A DNA stretch of 64,000 nucleotides from a bacterium HR15 (GTDB lineage: Bacteria > Armatimonadota > Fimbriimonadia > Fimbriimonadales > GBS-DC). A model generated the notes under the pieces. That model was given only the letters and a program-made list of their open reading frames with translations. It made no database searches and was not told the origin of the DNA. Shown here piece after piece: positions 24,134-32,677 of the stretch. The position numbers and the translations under genes are program-made. Position 1 is the stretch's first letter; every line of letters starts with the position of its first letter. The stretch covers positions 1-64,000 of the forward strand of contig BEHR01000002.1 in assembly GCA_002898555.1 (NCBI GenBank), read 5' to 3'.

Positions 24134-25255
24134 TCAGTCGCAGCGCCGTCCGAAGTTGAACAGCACAATCAGCAGGTCCGTGTCGTCTACAACCCCATCG
24201 CCGTTCACATCGCCTTCCACATGGCAGCGTCCCGTATCCAGCAGGAAGCCCTCCCAGCGCCGTGTCGCCGCGTTATAGCCCTCGCCCACGATGTAGCGTC
24301 CATTCGGGGAGATGGCATAGGCGGTGCGTAGAAGGGAACCACCTACCACAAGGCAGGCGTAGACCTCGTTGAGGTCCTCCAGGCCACGCGCGGCGGTCCA
24401 GCGAAAGGCGCGAAGCCCAAACCCTGGGCGTTCTGTCCCACCAACCACGATCGCGCCATCGGCAGACGCGCCGTAGGCGACGCTTTCGTTCCCACCAAGT
24501 GTGCCAAGATCCTGCATCCCGCCCGCCGCTGTCCAGCGAAAGGCGTGAACATGACCATTGGCGGTGCTTGCCCTTCCGATGACGACCGCGCCGTTCGCCG
24601 AAACGCCACGCGCATCGCTCCAATTGCCACCGAGCGTGCCGAGGTCCTGCATTCCGCCCGCGGCGGTCCAGCGGAAGGCACGCGCCTGACCATTGGCGTT
24701 GTCTGCCCGTCCGACTGCCACCGAACCATCGGCAGAGACACCATAGGCAACGCTGGCATTCCCTCCAAGGGTACCAAGATATTGCAGTCCTTCTGTAGCG
24801 GTCCAGCGAAAGGCATGTCCACGACTACCAACCACAACCGAGCCATCGGCAGAGACATCATAAGCTGCACCGCCATCGCTGAGCCATTGCATTCCGTCCG
24901 CTTGCGTCCAGCGAAACGGCACAACATCTCCACCAACCACCACGGCGCCATCCGATGACACGCCGTGGGCAATTAACCACTGACCCAGATCCTGGGTGCC
25001 GGTGCTTGTCGTCCAGCGGAAGGCGTGAGGGACTTCCTGACCATAAAACATGGAGTAGATTGCACCCACGACCACCGAACCATCGGCGGACACAGCGTAG
25101 GCGATGCTGCCGGGGGATGTACTGCCGAGGGAGCCAAACCATCGCAGGGTTTGGGCTTGGAGCGAGTTCGTGCCGAGAACCAGTCCCAGCGTTCCGAGAG
25201 CAACCAGCTTTGTAAGCGCGATCAGTCGCGCACGCCACCGCTTGAATTGTATCAT
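24134..25255 (-). CDS. Secreted HAF-repeat protein with half a dockerin-like tail
   Basis: The 373-residue product has a signal peptide (hydrophobic ALTKLVALGTLGLVLGTNS). It then has about six repeats of the form AYGVSADGSVVVG...AFRWTAAGGMQDLGTLGG, which is the HAF extracellular repeat, likely a beta-propeller. It ends with GDVNGDGVVDDTDLLIVLFN, one half of the paired dockerin-like tail seen at 8151, 35047 and 38640. The function is unknown. GGGAGG lies 6 bases before the ATG, and a TATAAT box lies at 25332-25337. Confidence 0.85.
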   Translation of the reverse strand: MIQFKRWRARLIALTKLVALGTLGLVLGTNSLQAQTLRWFGSLGSTSPGSIAYAVSADGSVVVGAIYSMFYGQEVPHAFRWTTSTGTQDLGQWLIAHGVSSDGAVVVGGDVVPFRWTQADGMQWLSDGGAAYDVSADGSVVVGSRGHAFRWTATEGLQYLGTLGGNASVAYGVSADGSVAVGRADNANGQARAFRWTAAGGMQDLGTLGGNWSDARGVSANGAVVIGRASTANGHVHAFRWTAAGGMQDLGTLGGNESVAYGASADGAIVVGGTERPGFGLRAFRWTAARGLEDLNEVYACLVVGGSLLRTAYAISPNGRYIVGEGYNAATRRWEGFLLDTGRCHVEGDVNGDGVVDDTDLLIVLFNFGRRCD

Positions 25256-25331
25256 CTCTGACCTCCCGTATCCGAAAGGGGCATCGCGAATCGCTCATTA
25301 GGCGCGATCCACGCCTGATCCTTTCATACCA

Positions 25332-25337
25332 ATTATA
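25332..25337 (-). promoter_or_regulatory. -10 box of the HAF-repeat gene
   Basis: A perfect TATAAT on the minus strand lies about 77 bases before the ATG at 25255. It implies a real 5' leader with a Shine-Dalgarno site. I see no convincing -35 box. Confidence 0.5.
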
Positions 25338-25419
25338 CACCAAATGGGCTTTAAAATAAGTTTGCCCTGACTGGCTGCCACACCCGGCAAAGCGTGACCC
25401 CGTGCTGGAGATCGAGGGG

Positions 25420-25425
25420 TATACT
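25420..25425 (+). promoter_or_regulatory. -10 box for leaderless dsbD mRNA
   Basis: TATACT ends 6 bases before the dsbD ATG at 25432. No ribosome-binding site is present. Confidence 0.6.
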
Positions 25426-25431
25426 AAGAAT

Positions 25432-27225
25432 ATGCGACTGTACGGGACAGGGTTGATTGTGGGGCTATTCCTGTGGACAAGTGCAACGGCTCAACTGCCC
25501 GATTTAAAATTCCCCGCCCGATTCGTGATGGACCGTAAGGCATATACGCCCGGCTCTCATGGGAAAGGGTTGCTCCTGCTGGAAATCCCTGCACCCTACC
25601 ATGTGAACGCCAACCCCGCTTCTGAAGACTATCTGATCCCGACCGAACTGCGGTTCGAGAAGAGCAACACCTTCAGCGAACTGAAGGTGGAGTACCCTGC
25701 CGCCATCGAGAAAGCCTTCGAATTTTCAGGGGGCAAGCCGCTCAAGATTTACGAGGGACGAGTGCTGGTTAAATTTCAACTGAAGCTGGCGCCCACCGTC
25801 AAGCCGGGCACACTGAACCTGCCTGTCACCCTGCGCTACCAAGCGTGCGACGACAAGGCGTGCTACCCGCCCCAGCGACTAAAACTCACGCTAAGCCTCA
25901 CGATTGCCTCGAAAAACGGCGCCCTCAATCCGGAGTACGAGCGTCTGTTGAAGGAAGGGGAGACAAACACGGGTCGCAAACTGAAGGAGTATTCCAGCGC
26001 GGCAGGTGGCTTTGCAGGCTTTGTGGAGGAACAGTTTCGTCAGGGGAGATGGTTCCTGTTCGTGGGCGTTCTCTATGTGGGTGGACTGGCGCTGAACCTG
26101 ACACCCTGCGTGTTGCCGTTGATTCCTATCACGCTGGGCTTTTTCTCGTTGCAGGCGCGTGGTCAGCGTGGGCGGCGCGTGGCACTCAGCGCGCTCTATG
26201 CTCTGAGTATGGCAGCCATCTATGCCCTGCTGGGCACGATCGCTGCGCTGACGGGTAAAGCGTTCGGCTTTCAGTTCCAAAACCCCCTTGTGACAGGTGT
26301 GCTGGTCGTGTTGCTGGTGCTATTTGCGCTCTCCCTGTTCGGGGTGTACAAGTTTCAGCCGCCACCTGCCCTTATGCAGTATATCGGTGCGCGTCAGGGC
26401 TGGCTCGGCGCGATCATGATGGGCTGTCTGGCGGGGGTCGCTGCCGCGCCTTGCATCGGCCCTGTGATTGCCGCGCTCATCCCGATTGTGGCAGCGCTGG
26501 CGAACCCAACCGTGGGCTTCCTCTTGTTCCTCGCGCTGGGGCTGGGACTGGGCACGCCTTACTTCGTGCTGGGACTGTTCTACGAAAAGCTCCAGAACCG
26601 CATGCCGCGCTCTGGTGAGTGGACGATTCTGGTGGAGCGACTGTTCGGTGTGTTGCTGTTGTCCGCCGCGCTCTTTTTTGCCCGCAGCTTGATGTCGCCC
26701 AAGCTGTACGCGATGGCGTGGTTGCTGTTCTTTGCGCTGGTGGCAATCTACTTCTTTGCCTTCGAGCGGCGCGAGATTACCCAACCGCGTGTGGTGCGCT
26801 TTAAACAGGCGTTGGGTGTGCTTTTTTTGCTGTTCGCGCTCAATAACGGCTACTCGTTGCTGCGCCCCAAGGTCCATATTCGCTGGGAACCCTATTCCGA
26901 AACGCGGCTGGAGCAGGCGGTTCGTGAGCGCAAACCCGTGATCATCGATTTCACGGCATCTTGGTGTCAGGCATGCACGGAGCTGGAGGAATATACCTAC
27001 ACCCATCCACGCGTCGTGCGCGAATCGGAACGCTTTGTGCGCTTGGTGGTGGACGCCACGCGCGAGGATGACCCGAATGTACAGCGCATTCTAAAAAAGC
27101 ATGCGGTGGTCGGCTTGCCAACGGTGATTTTTATCGGCTCGGATGGGCAGGAACGGCGCGACCTGCGCCTGACCGGTTTCGAACCCCCCGACGCCTTTCT
27201 GAAACGCTTGCAGCAGGTACACTGA
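25432..27225 (+). CDS. dsbD: Thiol:disulfide interchange protein DsbD
   Basis: The 597-residue product has all three DsbD parts. After a signal peptide comes the alpha domain with the cysteine pair in YQACDDKACYPP (C139, C144). The membrane core has about eight helices with the redox cysteines in LTPCVLP (C226) and AAPCIGP (C341). The thioredoxin-like gamma domain carries WCQAC (C512, C515). DsbD passes electrons from cytoplasmic thioredoxin to periplasmic oxidoreductases and cytochrome c assembly. It therefore also supports a periplasm. The upstream open frame from 25402 would span the -10 box. Confidence 0.96.
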   Translation: MRLYGTGLIVGLFLWTSATAQLPDLKFPARFVMDRKAYTPGSHGKGLLLLEIPAPYHVNANPASEDYLIPTELRFEKSNTFSELKVEYPAAIEKAFEFSGGKPLKIYEGRVLVKFQLKLAPTVKPGTLNLPVTLRYQACDDKACYPPQRLKLTLSLTIASKNGALNPEYERLLKEGETNTGRKLKEYSSAAGGFAGFVEEQFRQGRWFLFVGVLYVGGLALNLTPCVLPLIPITLGFFSLQARGQRGRRVALSALYALSMAAIYALLGTIAALTGKAFGFQFQNPLVTGVLVVLLVLFALSLFGVYKFQPPPALMQYIGARQGWLGAIMMGCLAGVAAAPCIGPVIAALIPIVAALANPTVGFLLFLALGLGLGTPYFVLGLFYEKLQNRMPRSGEWTILVERLFGVLLLSAALFFARSLMSPKLYAMAWLLFFALVAIYFFAFERREITQPRVVRFKQALGVLFLLFALNNGYSLLRPKVHIRWEPYSETRLEQAVRERKPVIIDFTASWCQACTELEEYTYTHPRVVRESERFVRLVVDATREDDPNVQRILKKHAVVGLPTVIFIGSDGQERRDLRLTGFEPPDAFLKRLQQVH

Positions 27226-27899
27226 TCCACCCATCCGATGTGTTAGTCCTGTCCGAACTTCCTAACCGCTCACCTTGCCTGTTATCGGTAAAATAACGAA
27301 TTCGCGTGTACGATCTATGCAGGAAAGAACTCAGGTTATCATTTGATAAAGGATCGGGTCTCGTTGCCCCTCCTGTGCTTCTCCAAGTATCTGCAAGGAT
27401 AAAGTAAGCATCATCAAGATACTGTGGTATAGGTTCATAAAGTCTGCCGCCAGGCAGCGCCATAATCAAGACAGTATCACCTGCTTGCGGAAAGCTCTGA
27501 CGTTCCAGAACACGCAACTGGTTAGCAGGAAGACTGGAGATAGTATATACTAGTGAGCGAACAAGCTGATCGGGAGTGGGGGTATCAAAATGGAGACGCC
27601 CTGACACATTTGCCAGACGTGGTTGCCTATCATGATAGTATCCTGCTAAATCGTCCATGAAAGATGGCAGGAAGGCGTATCGCCCGAAACGAGTCATGCG
27701 GTCTTCTGGAATTTGAATCACTACCGTGTGCTGTCCCAACGAAAGCTTTTCAGGCGGTACATTAACACGCCAGATCTCTTGATTAGCAGGATCTACCACA
27801 CGGAAGATGCCAGAGGAAGCCCCGCGACTAACAGACCTGACGAGGTTGTGCCGGCAGGTGAGGTTTAGCCATGCGCCCTATGACCGTTCTACCAAACAT
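27131..27899 (-). pseudogene. Frameshifted gene of unknown function with intact promoter
   Basis: A promoter (27956-27985) and GGAGGTGAG lead to an ATG at 27899. That frame runs MFGRTVIGRMAKPHLPAQPR, then QVC and a stop. One base later in another frame, a long open frame continues as VSRGASSGIF, VVDPANQEIWRVN and on for about 220 codons. Skipping one base near GTCTGTTAG joins the two. The body is soluble-looking with beta-rich spacing (LSLGQHTVVIQIPEDRMTRF). I recognise no family. The last 95 bases overlap dsbD antisense and are probably not native. It is more AT-rich than its neighbours. Confidence 0.5.
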
Positions 27900-27955
27900 T
27901 GCTCACCTCCACTTTTGGTTTCTGCTCAGTGTGCTATCTGCTTATATTATAGCAC

Positions 27956-27985
27956 ATTGAAAGGGGGTTTTTCAAGGGGAAAAGG
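27956..27985 (-). promoter_or_regulatory. Promoter of the frameshifted gene
   Basis: On the minus strand TTGAAA (27980-27985) and TATAAT (27956-27961) are 18 bases apart. A GGAGGTGAG ribosome-binding site and ATG follow about 57 bases downstream. The -10 box lies inside a hairpin with TGTGCTAT/ATAGCACA arms. Confidence 0.65.
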
Positions 27986-28079
27986 GCTGGGGGTGAAGGC
28001 TGAAAGCGAATTTTCGAACAGCCTCGAACAGCATCGCCTCAGAGGAACATCACGGCGACTGCCGAAAATCGAAAGCGAG

Positions 28080-28745
28080 ATGAGCCTCGTGACCCTGGAA
28101 ATGGTGCGCAACGACCCTACCGTGCGTACCTACATTCGAGCAGCGAACGAAGCATTGAGCGCGATGGGCTATACGGAACATGGCTTGCGCCATGCGGGCA
28201 TTGTCGCGAATAACGCGCGTCGCCTCTGCCTCAAACTGGGCTATACCGAACGCCAGGCGGAGCTGTCCGCGATTGCCGGCTTTCTGCACGATGTGGGCAA
28301 TGTCATCGCACGCGACCACCATGCCCAAACAGGCGCGCTCATCGCTTTCCATCTGCTGAGCCAGATGGGCATGCCAGCGGAGGAACTTGCCATTATCATC
28401 AGCGCGATTGGAAACCATGAGGAAGCCTCTGGCTACCCCGTCAACTACGCGGCAGCGACCGTCATTCTGGCAGACAAGTCCGATGTGCATTTCTCGCGCG
28501 TGCAAAACCCCCATCGCGACCAGTTCGATATTCACGATCGGGTCAATTTTGCGACACAGCGCTCGCGCCTGCGCGTGTTCCCCAAAGAACGCATTATCGA
28601 ACTCAACTTGGAGATTGACACAAGCGTTGCCAGCTTGATGGAGTATTTCGAGATTTTTCTGGAGCGCATGGTGATGTGCCGCCGCGCAGCGGACGCGCTT
28701 GATTGCCGATTCCATTTAACAGTCAACGGCTCGCCCATCGGCTAA
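28080..28745 (+). CDS. HD-domain phosphohydrolase
   Basis: The 221-residue product has an HD domain. The metal ligands are EHGLRHAGIVANNARRL, AGFLHDVGN (the HD pair), RDHHAQTGA and ISAIGNHEEASG, then the late aspartate in ILADKSDVHF. Such proteins hydrolyse nucleotides or cyclic nucleotides; the substrate is not evident. I chose ATG 28080; the open frame before it covers the promoter region of the opposite gene and low-quality sequence. No clear ribosome-binding site is seen. Confidence 0.85.
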   Translation: MSLVTLEMVRNDPTVRTYIRAANEALSAMGYTEHGLRHAGIVANNARRLCLKLGYTERQAELSAIAGFLHDVGNVIARDHHAQTGALIAFHLLSQMGMPAEELAIIISAIGNHEEASGYPVNYAAATVILADKSDVHFSRVQNPHRDQFDIHDRVNFATQRSRLRVFPKERIIELNLEIDTSVASLMEYFEIFLERMVMCRRAADALDCRFHLTVNGSPIG

Positions 28746-28843
28746 GGACTGAACATTTGCCCCCTGCTCTCGTCTAACTGGGTGGCAGGGACATCCTGCC
28801 CACATGGGCAGATGTGCCTGACTACTGGAAGGAGGGATGTCTG

Positions 28844-29359
28844 ATGCGTAAACTGATGTGGCTGGCTGTACTGACGCTGGCGAGCGCTATGGCGATGGCA
28901 CAGACCTGTGTCGTCGAGGGCGCGTTTGGCGCAGGGGCTGCGGGTATGCCCGATGCGGACCACCCCAATGCCTTCTTCGGGCTGAATGTCGTCCACGCCG
29001 TCTGTGGCGATCGTGAATTTCAAGCCGGCGCGTTCCGCTTCGCAACCCGCCAGGAGAACCGCCTCATTGAGATTCAGATGGTGCGCCTGGCACGGCTGGA
29101 AGTGGATGTGGAACATCATGCGGCTGCCTTCGCGGGGCCGGCGGTGATGACCATCCGCACGCGCGAGGGCATGCGCCATGTGCGCGGCATAGTGCGTGTG
29201 CAAGTGCGTGATAACCGCCCACGCGACAGCGAGGAGGGCGATCCCGACGCAATCGCGGTGCAGTTCTTTGTGCCCGATCGTGAAGATCCCGTGTTCACTT
29301 ATCGGGGTGTGGTGCGCCGCGGTGACATCCTCGTGTTTCATCACGAGCGATCGCGCTGA
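28844..29359 (+). CDS. Secreted small beta-rich protein, unknown function
   Basis: The 171-residue product has a signal peptide (KLMWLAVLTLASAMAMAQ) followed by an extracellular part with alternating short strands and acidic loops (VVEGAFGAGAAGMPDADHP, then RVQVRDNRPRDSEEGDPDA). It ends near DILVFHHERSR. I recognise no catalytic motif. AAGGAGG lies 8 bases before the ATG at 28844, which fixes the start. A hairpin and a remnant of another gene follow. Confidence 0.75.
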   Translation: MRKLMWLAVLTLASAMAMAQTCVVEGAFGAGAAGMPDADHPNAFFGLNVVHAVCGDREFQAGAFRFATRQENRLIEIQMVRLARLEVDVEHHAAAFAGPAVMTIRTREGMRHVRGIVRVQVRDNRPRDSEEGDPDAIAVQFFVPDREDPVFTYRGVVRRGDILVFHHERSR

Positions 29360-29390
29360 TGCTTCGCCATGCGCGAAACTTGTAGTGGTT

Positions 29391-29427
29391 CTACCCCCCT
29401 CCCCAACGCTTTGGGAGAGGGGGGTAG
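29391..29427. repeat. Strong GC-rich hairpin (REP-like)
   Basis: CTACCCCCCTC at 29391-29401 pairs perfectly with GAGGGGGGTAG at 29417-29427, and CCCAA/TTGGG extends the stem inside. There is no T-run on either side, so it is more like a repetitive extragenic palindrome than a classical terminator. Confidence 0.7.
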
Positions 29428-29431
29428 AATT

Positions 29432-29461
29432 TCAGCAGCCCGAACCGAAGTTGAACAACAT
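29432..29461 (-). pseudogene. Remnant of a dockerin-like C-terminus
   Basis: Read on the minus strand these bases encode LMLFNFGSGC and a stop. LFNFGSGC-stop is exactly the end of the FG-GAP protein at 35047, and a close variant ends the protein at 8151. No coding sequence of the same type continues upstream on this strand. It is therefore probably the last scrap of a lost secreted protein. Confidence 0.55.
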
Positions 29462-29493
29462 TAAGGTATGATACACAAAGCGAGGGCAAAAGC

Positions 29494-30321
29494 GTGTTTC
29501 TGGTGCTGGTAGGGCTTACTCTCTTGGGCGCGACGAGTGGGGTGCTGGGCGCGTTTGCCCTGTTGCGTCGCAAAGCGTTGCTCAGTGATACATTCGCGCA
29601 TGCTACTTTGCCCGGCGTCTGCCTCGCTTACTTGCTGGGGGGCAAACAGATGGGCTGGCTGCTTGCAGGCGCGTTTATTAGCAGTCTGCTCAGTGTCGGC
29701 TGGGTCTCAGTGATCACGCACCGCACACGCCTCAAGGAAGACGCTGCCCTCGCGCTGACCCTCTCGGTCTTTTTCGGGTTTGGGATGGTGCTATTGACAG
29801 GCATCCAACGCTGGGGCGATGGATATCAAAGCGGGTTGGATCGCTTCCTGTTTGGTCAGGCGGCTGCGCTGCTGCCTCACGAGGTTGGCTATCTGGCGAC
29901 GGCTTGCCTTCTCATCCTGCTCGTGGTGGGTGCGTTGTTCAAGGAGTTCACCCTGATGTGCTTCGATCGGGACTATGCCCTTGCCATCGGACTGCCTGTG
30001 CGCTGGCTGGATGCATTGCTGATGGGGCTGATCGCGCTGATGGTGGTGCTGGGCTTGCAGAGCGCGGGCGCATTACTGATGGTGGCGTTGATGATTACGC
30101 CGGCAGCGGCCGCGCGCCTGTGCACACATCGGCTCAGTCTGATGATTTGGCTGGCTGCTCTGTTTGGCATGCTCTCGGCAGCGGGTGGTGTGCTGATGAG
30201 CGCGCTGTATGGACGCCTGCCCACCGGACCCGTGATGGTGCTGATTGCGAGCGCGCTTTTCGCGGTAGCATTTCTCTTCAGGTATACTGTGCGCGGTGAG
30301 CGGCGATGGCAAAGACCTTAA
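29494..30321 (+). CDS. Zinc/manganese-type ABC transporter permease (ABC-3 family)
   Basis: The 275-residue product has about eight membrane helices. It has the ABC-3 signature FALLRRKALLSDTFAHATLPGVCLAYLL near the N-terminus and the coupling-loop region FKEFTLMCFDRDYALAIGLP. It resembles ZnuB/MntB permeases for divalent metals. I use the GTG at 29494, with TATGAT about 24 bases upstream. A Uma2 gene overlaps its end by 16 bases and a second ABC-3 permease follows. No ATPase or substrate-binding protein gene is nearby. Confidence 0.88.
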   Translation: MFLVLVGLTLLGATSGVLGAFALLRRKALLSDTFAHATLPGVCLAYLLGGKQMGWLLAGAFISSLLSVGWVSVITHRTRLKEDAALALTLSVFFGFGMVLLTGIQRWGDGYQSGLDRFLFGQAAALLPHEVGYLATACLLILLVVGALFKEFTLMCFDRDYALAIGLPVRWLDALLMGLIALMVVLGLQSAGALLMVALMITPAAAARLCTHRLSLMIWLAALFGMLSAAGGVLMSALYGRLPTGPVMVLIASALFAVAFLFRYTVRGERRWQRP

Positions 30322-31055
30322 CGAAACGCATGCCCGAACTGCCCGACATTCCGCTGCTGGAAGGAGACGGCGAACCGTTGGAAAGCGATTGGCATGGGGT
30401 GCAAATTAGCCTGTTGGACGAACTGGTGCGCCAGTACTGGAAGGGGCGCAGCGACTTTTTCTGCGGCGGCAATATGTTCATCTATTACAGCCGTCGGCAA
30501 GCCGAAAGCGTGTGGGAGGGGCAACCCCTTTATAAGGGTTCTGACTTCTTTGTGGTCAAAGGCGTAGATGGCACGAAGCCACGCAAGTACTGGGCAGTTT
30601 GGGACGAAGAAGGTCGCTATCCTGATGTCATTATTGAACTGCTTTCACCCACGACCGCCAAGGAAGACAAAACCCACAATAAGGAACTCTATGAACGGGT
30701 CTTTAAAACCACTGAGTATTTCTGGTACGATGTGGATACGCGGGAGCTGAAAGGCTTCCGCCTGCACGACGGGCGTTACACGCCTATCGAGCCGAACGAG
30801 CGCGACTGGCTCTGGAGTGTGGAACTCAATGCCTACCTGGGCCTCTGGGAAGGCGAGTATCGTGGGCGACGCTACCCATGGCTGCGCCTCTATACAGCCG
30901 ATGGCGTGCTGGTCCCTACCAAGGAGGAACAGGCAGAAGCGGAACGCCAGCGGGCGGAAGCAGAACATCAACGGGCAGAAGCAGAACGCCAGCGAGCAGA
31001 GCGATTCGCACAGCGGTTGCGTGAACTGGGCATCGACCCGGAGACCGTGGCATGA
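30306..31055 (+). CDS. Uma2-family (DUF820) nuclease-fold protein
   Basis: The 249-residue product has the Uma2 PD-(D/E)XK-type core: GSDFFVVKGVDG, then YPDVIIELLSPTTAKEDK, then EYFWYDVDTRELKGFRL. Its tail is a charged coiled coil built of AEAERQR-type heptads. Uma2 proteins are expanded in several phyla and their role is unsettled. It overlaps both neighbouring ABC permease genes (16 and 4 bases), so it is co-translated with them although nothing links their functions. A paralogue lies at 60403-61281. Confidence 0.88.
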   Translation: MAKTLTKRMPELPDIPLLEGDGEPLESDWHGVQISLLDELVRQYWKGRSDFFCGGNMFIYYSRRQAESVWEGQPLYKGSDFFVVKGVDGTKPRKYWAVWDEEGRYPDVIIELLSPTTAKEDKTHNKELYERVFKTTEYFWYDVDTRELKGFRLHDGRYTPIEPNERDWLWSVELNAYLGLWEGEYRGRRYPWLRLYTADGVLVPTKEEQAEAERQRAEAEHQRAEAERQRAERFAQRLRELGIDPETVA

Positions 31056-31942
31056 TCGATTGGCAAAGTACTCTATGGGTTTTACTGGCAGGTGGACTTA
31101 TGGCAACCAGCTGTGCGCTCATAGGTTGCTGGCTATTGTTGCGGCGAATGGCGCTGCTGGGGGATGCGATTAGCCATGCCGTGCTGCCTGGCATCGTGCT
31201 GGCGTTCTGGCTGACGGGCAGTCGCGCGACGCTGCCGATGCTGTTGGGGGCGGGAGTCGCAGGCTTGCTTAGCACAAGTATCATTCAGTGGCTGAGCCAG
31301 CGACGATTTGTTCAATCGGACGCTGCGATAGGCATCACTTTCACCGCCCTCTTTGCACTGGGCGTGCTGCTCATCTCGCGCTACAGTGGGCAGGTCGATT
31401 TAGACCTCGATTGCGTGCTTTACGGCGAGATTGCTTATGTGCCGTGGGACCTTTGGATAATAGGCGACACGGTGCTGGGTCCGCGTGCGATCTGGACACT
31501 GAGTGGCGTGTTGCTTATCACTATCCTGTTCACCACGGGGTTGTATAAAGAGCTGCTGGTCAGCACTTTTGACCCGGTTTATGCGCAGGCAGCAGGAATT
31601 CCCACCCGCGCAATGTATCATTTATTAATGGCGGTGGTTGCCCTGGTGGTGGTTGCCAGCTTCGAGGTCGTGGGCGCGATCCTGGTGCTGGCGTTCCTTG
31701 TGGTTCCTCCGGCAACTGCGCTGTTGATTTCGCGCCGATTACCGATGATGATTCTCATGAGCGTGGTGTTTGGCTGGTTGGCGGTGCTGCTGGGCTATAT
31801 CGCTGCGCATCTGCTAAATGTGTCTATTACGGGGTCGATGGCGACCGCAAGCGGGATTCTATTTGCTTTGACGCTCCTGGCAACGGGGCTGCGAGCTGGT
31901 AAGGGCAGACCTGCCATTTCTGCCCAACGGATAGAAAGGTAG
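31052..31942 (+). CDS. Zinc/manganese-type ABC transporter permease (ABC-3 family), second
   Basis: The 296-residue product has about eight membrane helices. It carries the same ABC-3 signature, LLLRRMALLGDAISHAVLPG, and the coupling loop YKELLVSTFDPVYAQAAGIP. It probably pairs with the permease at 29494 as a heterodimer. Its ATG overlaps the Uma2 stop by 4 bases. The ATP-binding subunit must be encoded elsewhere. Confidence 0.9.
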   Translation: MIDWQSTLWVLLAGGLMATSCALIGCWLLLRRMALLGDAISHAVLPGIVLAFWLTGSRATLPMLLGAGVAGLLSTSIIQWLSQRRFVQSDAAIGITFTALFALGVLLISRYSGQVDLDLDCVLYGEIAYVPWDLWIIGDTVLGPRAIWTLSGVLLITILFTTGLYKELLVSTFDPVYAQAAGIPTRAMYHLLMAVVALVVVASFEVVGAILVLAFLVVPPATALLISRRLPMMILMSVVFGWLAVLLGYIAAHLLNVSITGSMATASGILFALTLLATGLRAGKGRPAISAQRIER

Positions 31943-31976
31943 ACCGGCGCGTCTACCTGCTTCGGAGGTGAAGGCA

Positions 31977-32591
31977 TTGGCAAATCGTGAGCGTGGTTTA
32001 CTCATCGTGCTTTCGGGTCCGGCAGGGGTCGGTAAAGACACCCTCATAGAGCAGTGGCAGCTGGTCGCCCCTAACTTGCGGCGACTGGTGACCTACACCA
32101 CGCGCCCCCGCACGCCAGGCGAGCGACACGGGCTGGATTATTACTTCGTCAGCGAGCAGGAGTTCCAGCAGCTGATTCAAGAGGGCGCGTTCCTGGAGTA
32201 CGCCCATGTGCATGGGCACTGGTATGGCACGCCTCTACGCGAGATGCGGGAGTGGCGCGAGCGTGGTTATGATGTGGTGCTGCGCATCGATGTGCAAGGC
32301 GGAATGCAGGTCAAGCAGCAGTTTCCTGAAGCGGTGCTGATCTTTGTCGCGCCCCCCTCATTAGAAGAGCTGGAGACACGCTTGCGCAAGCGTGGACGCG
32401 ACGACGAAGCAGCCATCCAACTCCGACTGGAGAACGCACGCAAAGAGATGGAGTATATCCCGCAGTACGACTATTGCATTATCAACGATGACCTGAACCG
32501 TGCGCTGGAGACGCTGCGCTGCATCCTGATTGCGGAACGGCACCGGGTTCGGACCCAACCATCGGGGGAATCCATCGCCCAGAGTGCATAA
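31977..32591 (+). CDS. gmk: Guanylate kinase
   Basis: The 204-residue product has the P-loop LSGPAGVGKDTLIEQW, the GMP-binding TYTTRPRTPGERHGLDYYFV, LEYAHVHGHWYGTP and LRIDVQGGMQVKQQFP. It converts GMP to GDP using ATP. I chose the TTG at 31977 because GGAGG lies 8 bases before it; the in-frame GTG at 31968 overlaps that ribosome-binding site. A palindromic repeat follows the stop. Confidence 0.95.
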   Translation: MANRERGLLIVLSGPAGVGKDTLIEQWQLVAPNLRRLVTYTTRPRTPGERHGLDYYFVSEQEFQQLIQEGAFLEYAHVHGHWYGTPLREMREWRERGYDVVLRIDVQGGMQVKQQFPEAVLIFVAPPSLEELETRLRKRGRDDEAAIQLRLENARKEMEYIPQYDYCIINDDLNRALETLRCILIAERHRVRTQPSGESIAQSA

Positions 32592-32605
32592 GCAGCGCTA
32601 TCCGA

Positions 32606-32658
32606 TGAAATTTTTTCTCTGGGGTACTCCGCGCAGCGGGGTCAGAGAAAAAATTTCA
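32606..32658. repeat. 53-base palindromic dispersed repeat, copy 2
   Basis: It has the same 16-base arms as the copy at 22451-22503 and a 21-base loop that differs at two positions. It lies between gmk and the NlpC/P60 gene, 14 bases after the gmk stop. Confidence 0.85.
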
Positions 32659-32677
32659 GGTGCCCGACGGAACCGAC

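Noticed and set aside
26320-27006. 228-codon minus-strand open frame inside dsbD
   Set aside because: It is antisense to the dsbD membrane core and redox domain and has no start signal or family resemblance.
28050-28715. 221-codon minus-strand open frame over the HD-domain gene
   Set aside because: The metal-binding HD motifs are clearly on the plus strand.
22451-32658. The two 53-base repeats as ends of a composite transposon
   Set aside because: The 10 kb between them holds ordinary housekeeping genes and no transposase, and each repeat is itself a complete palindrome.
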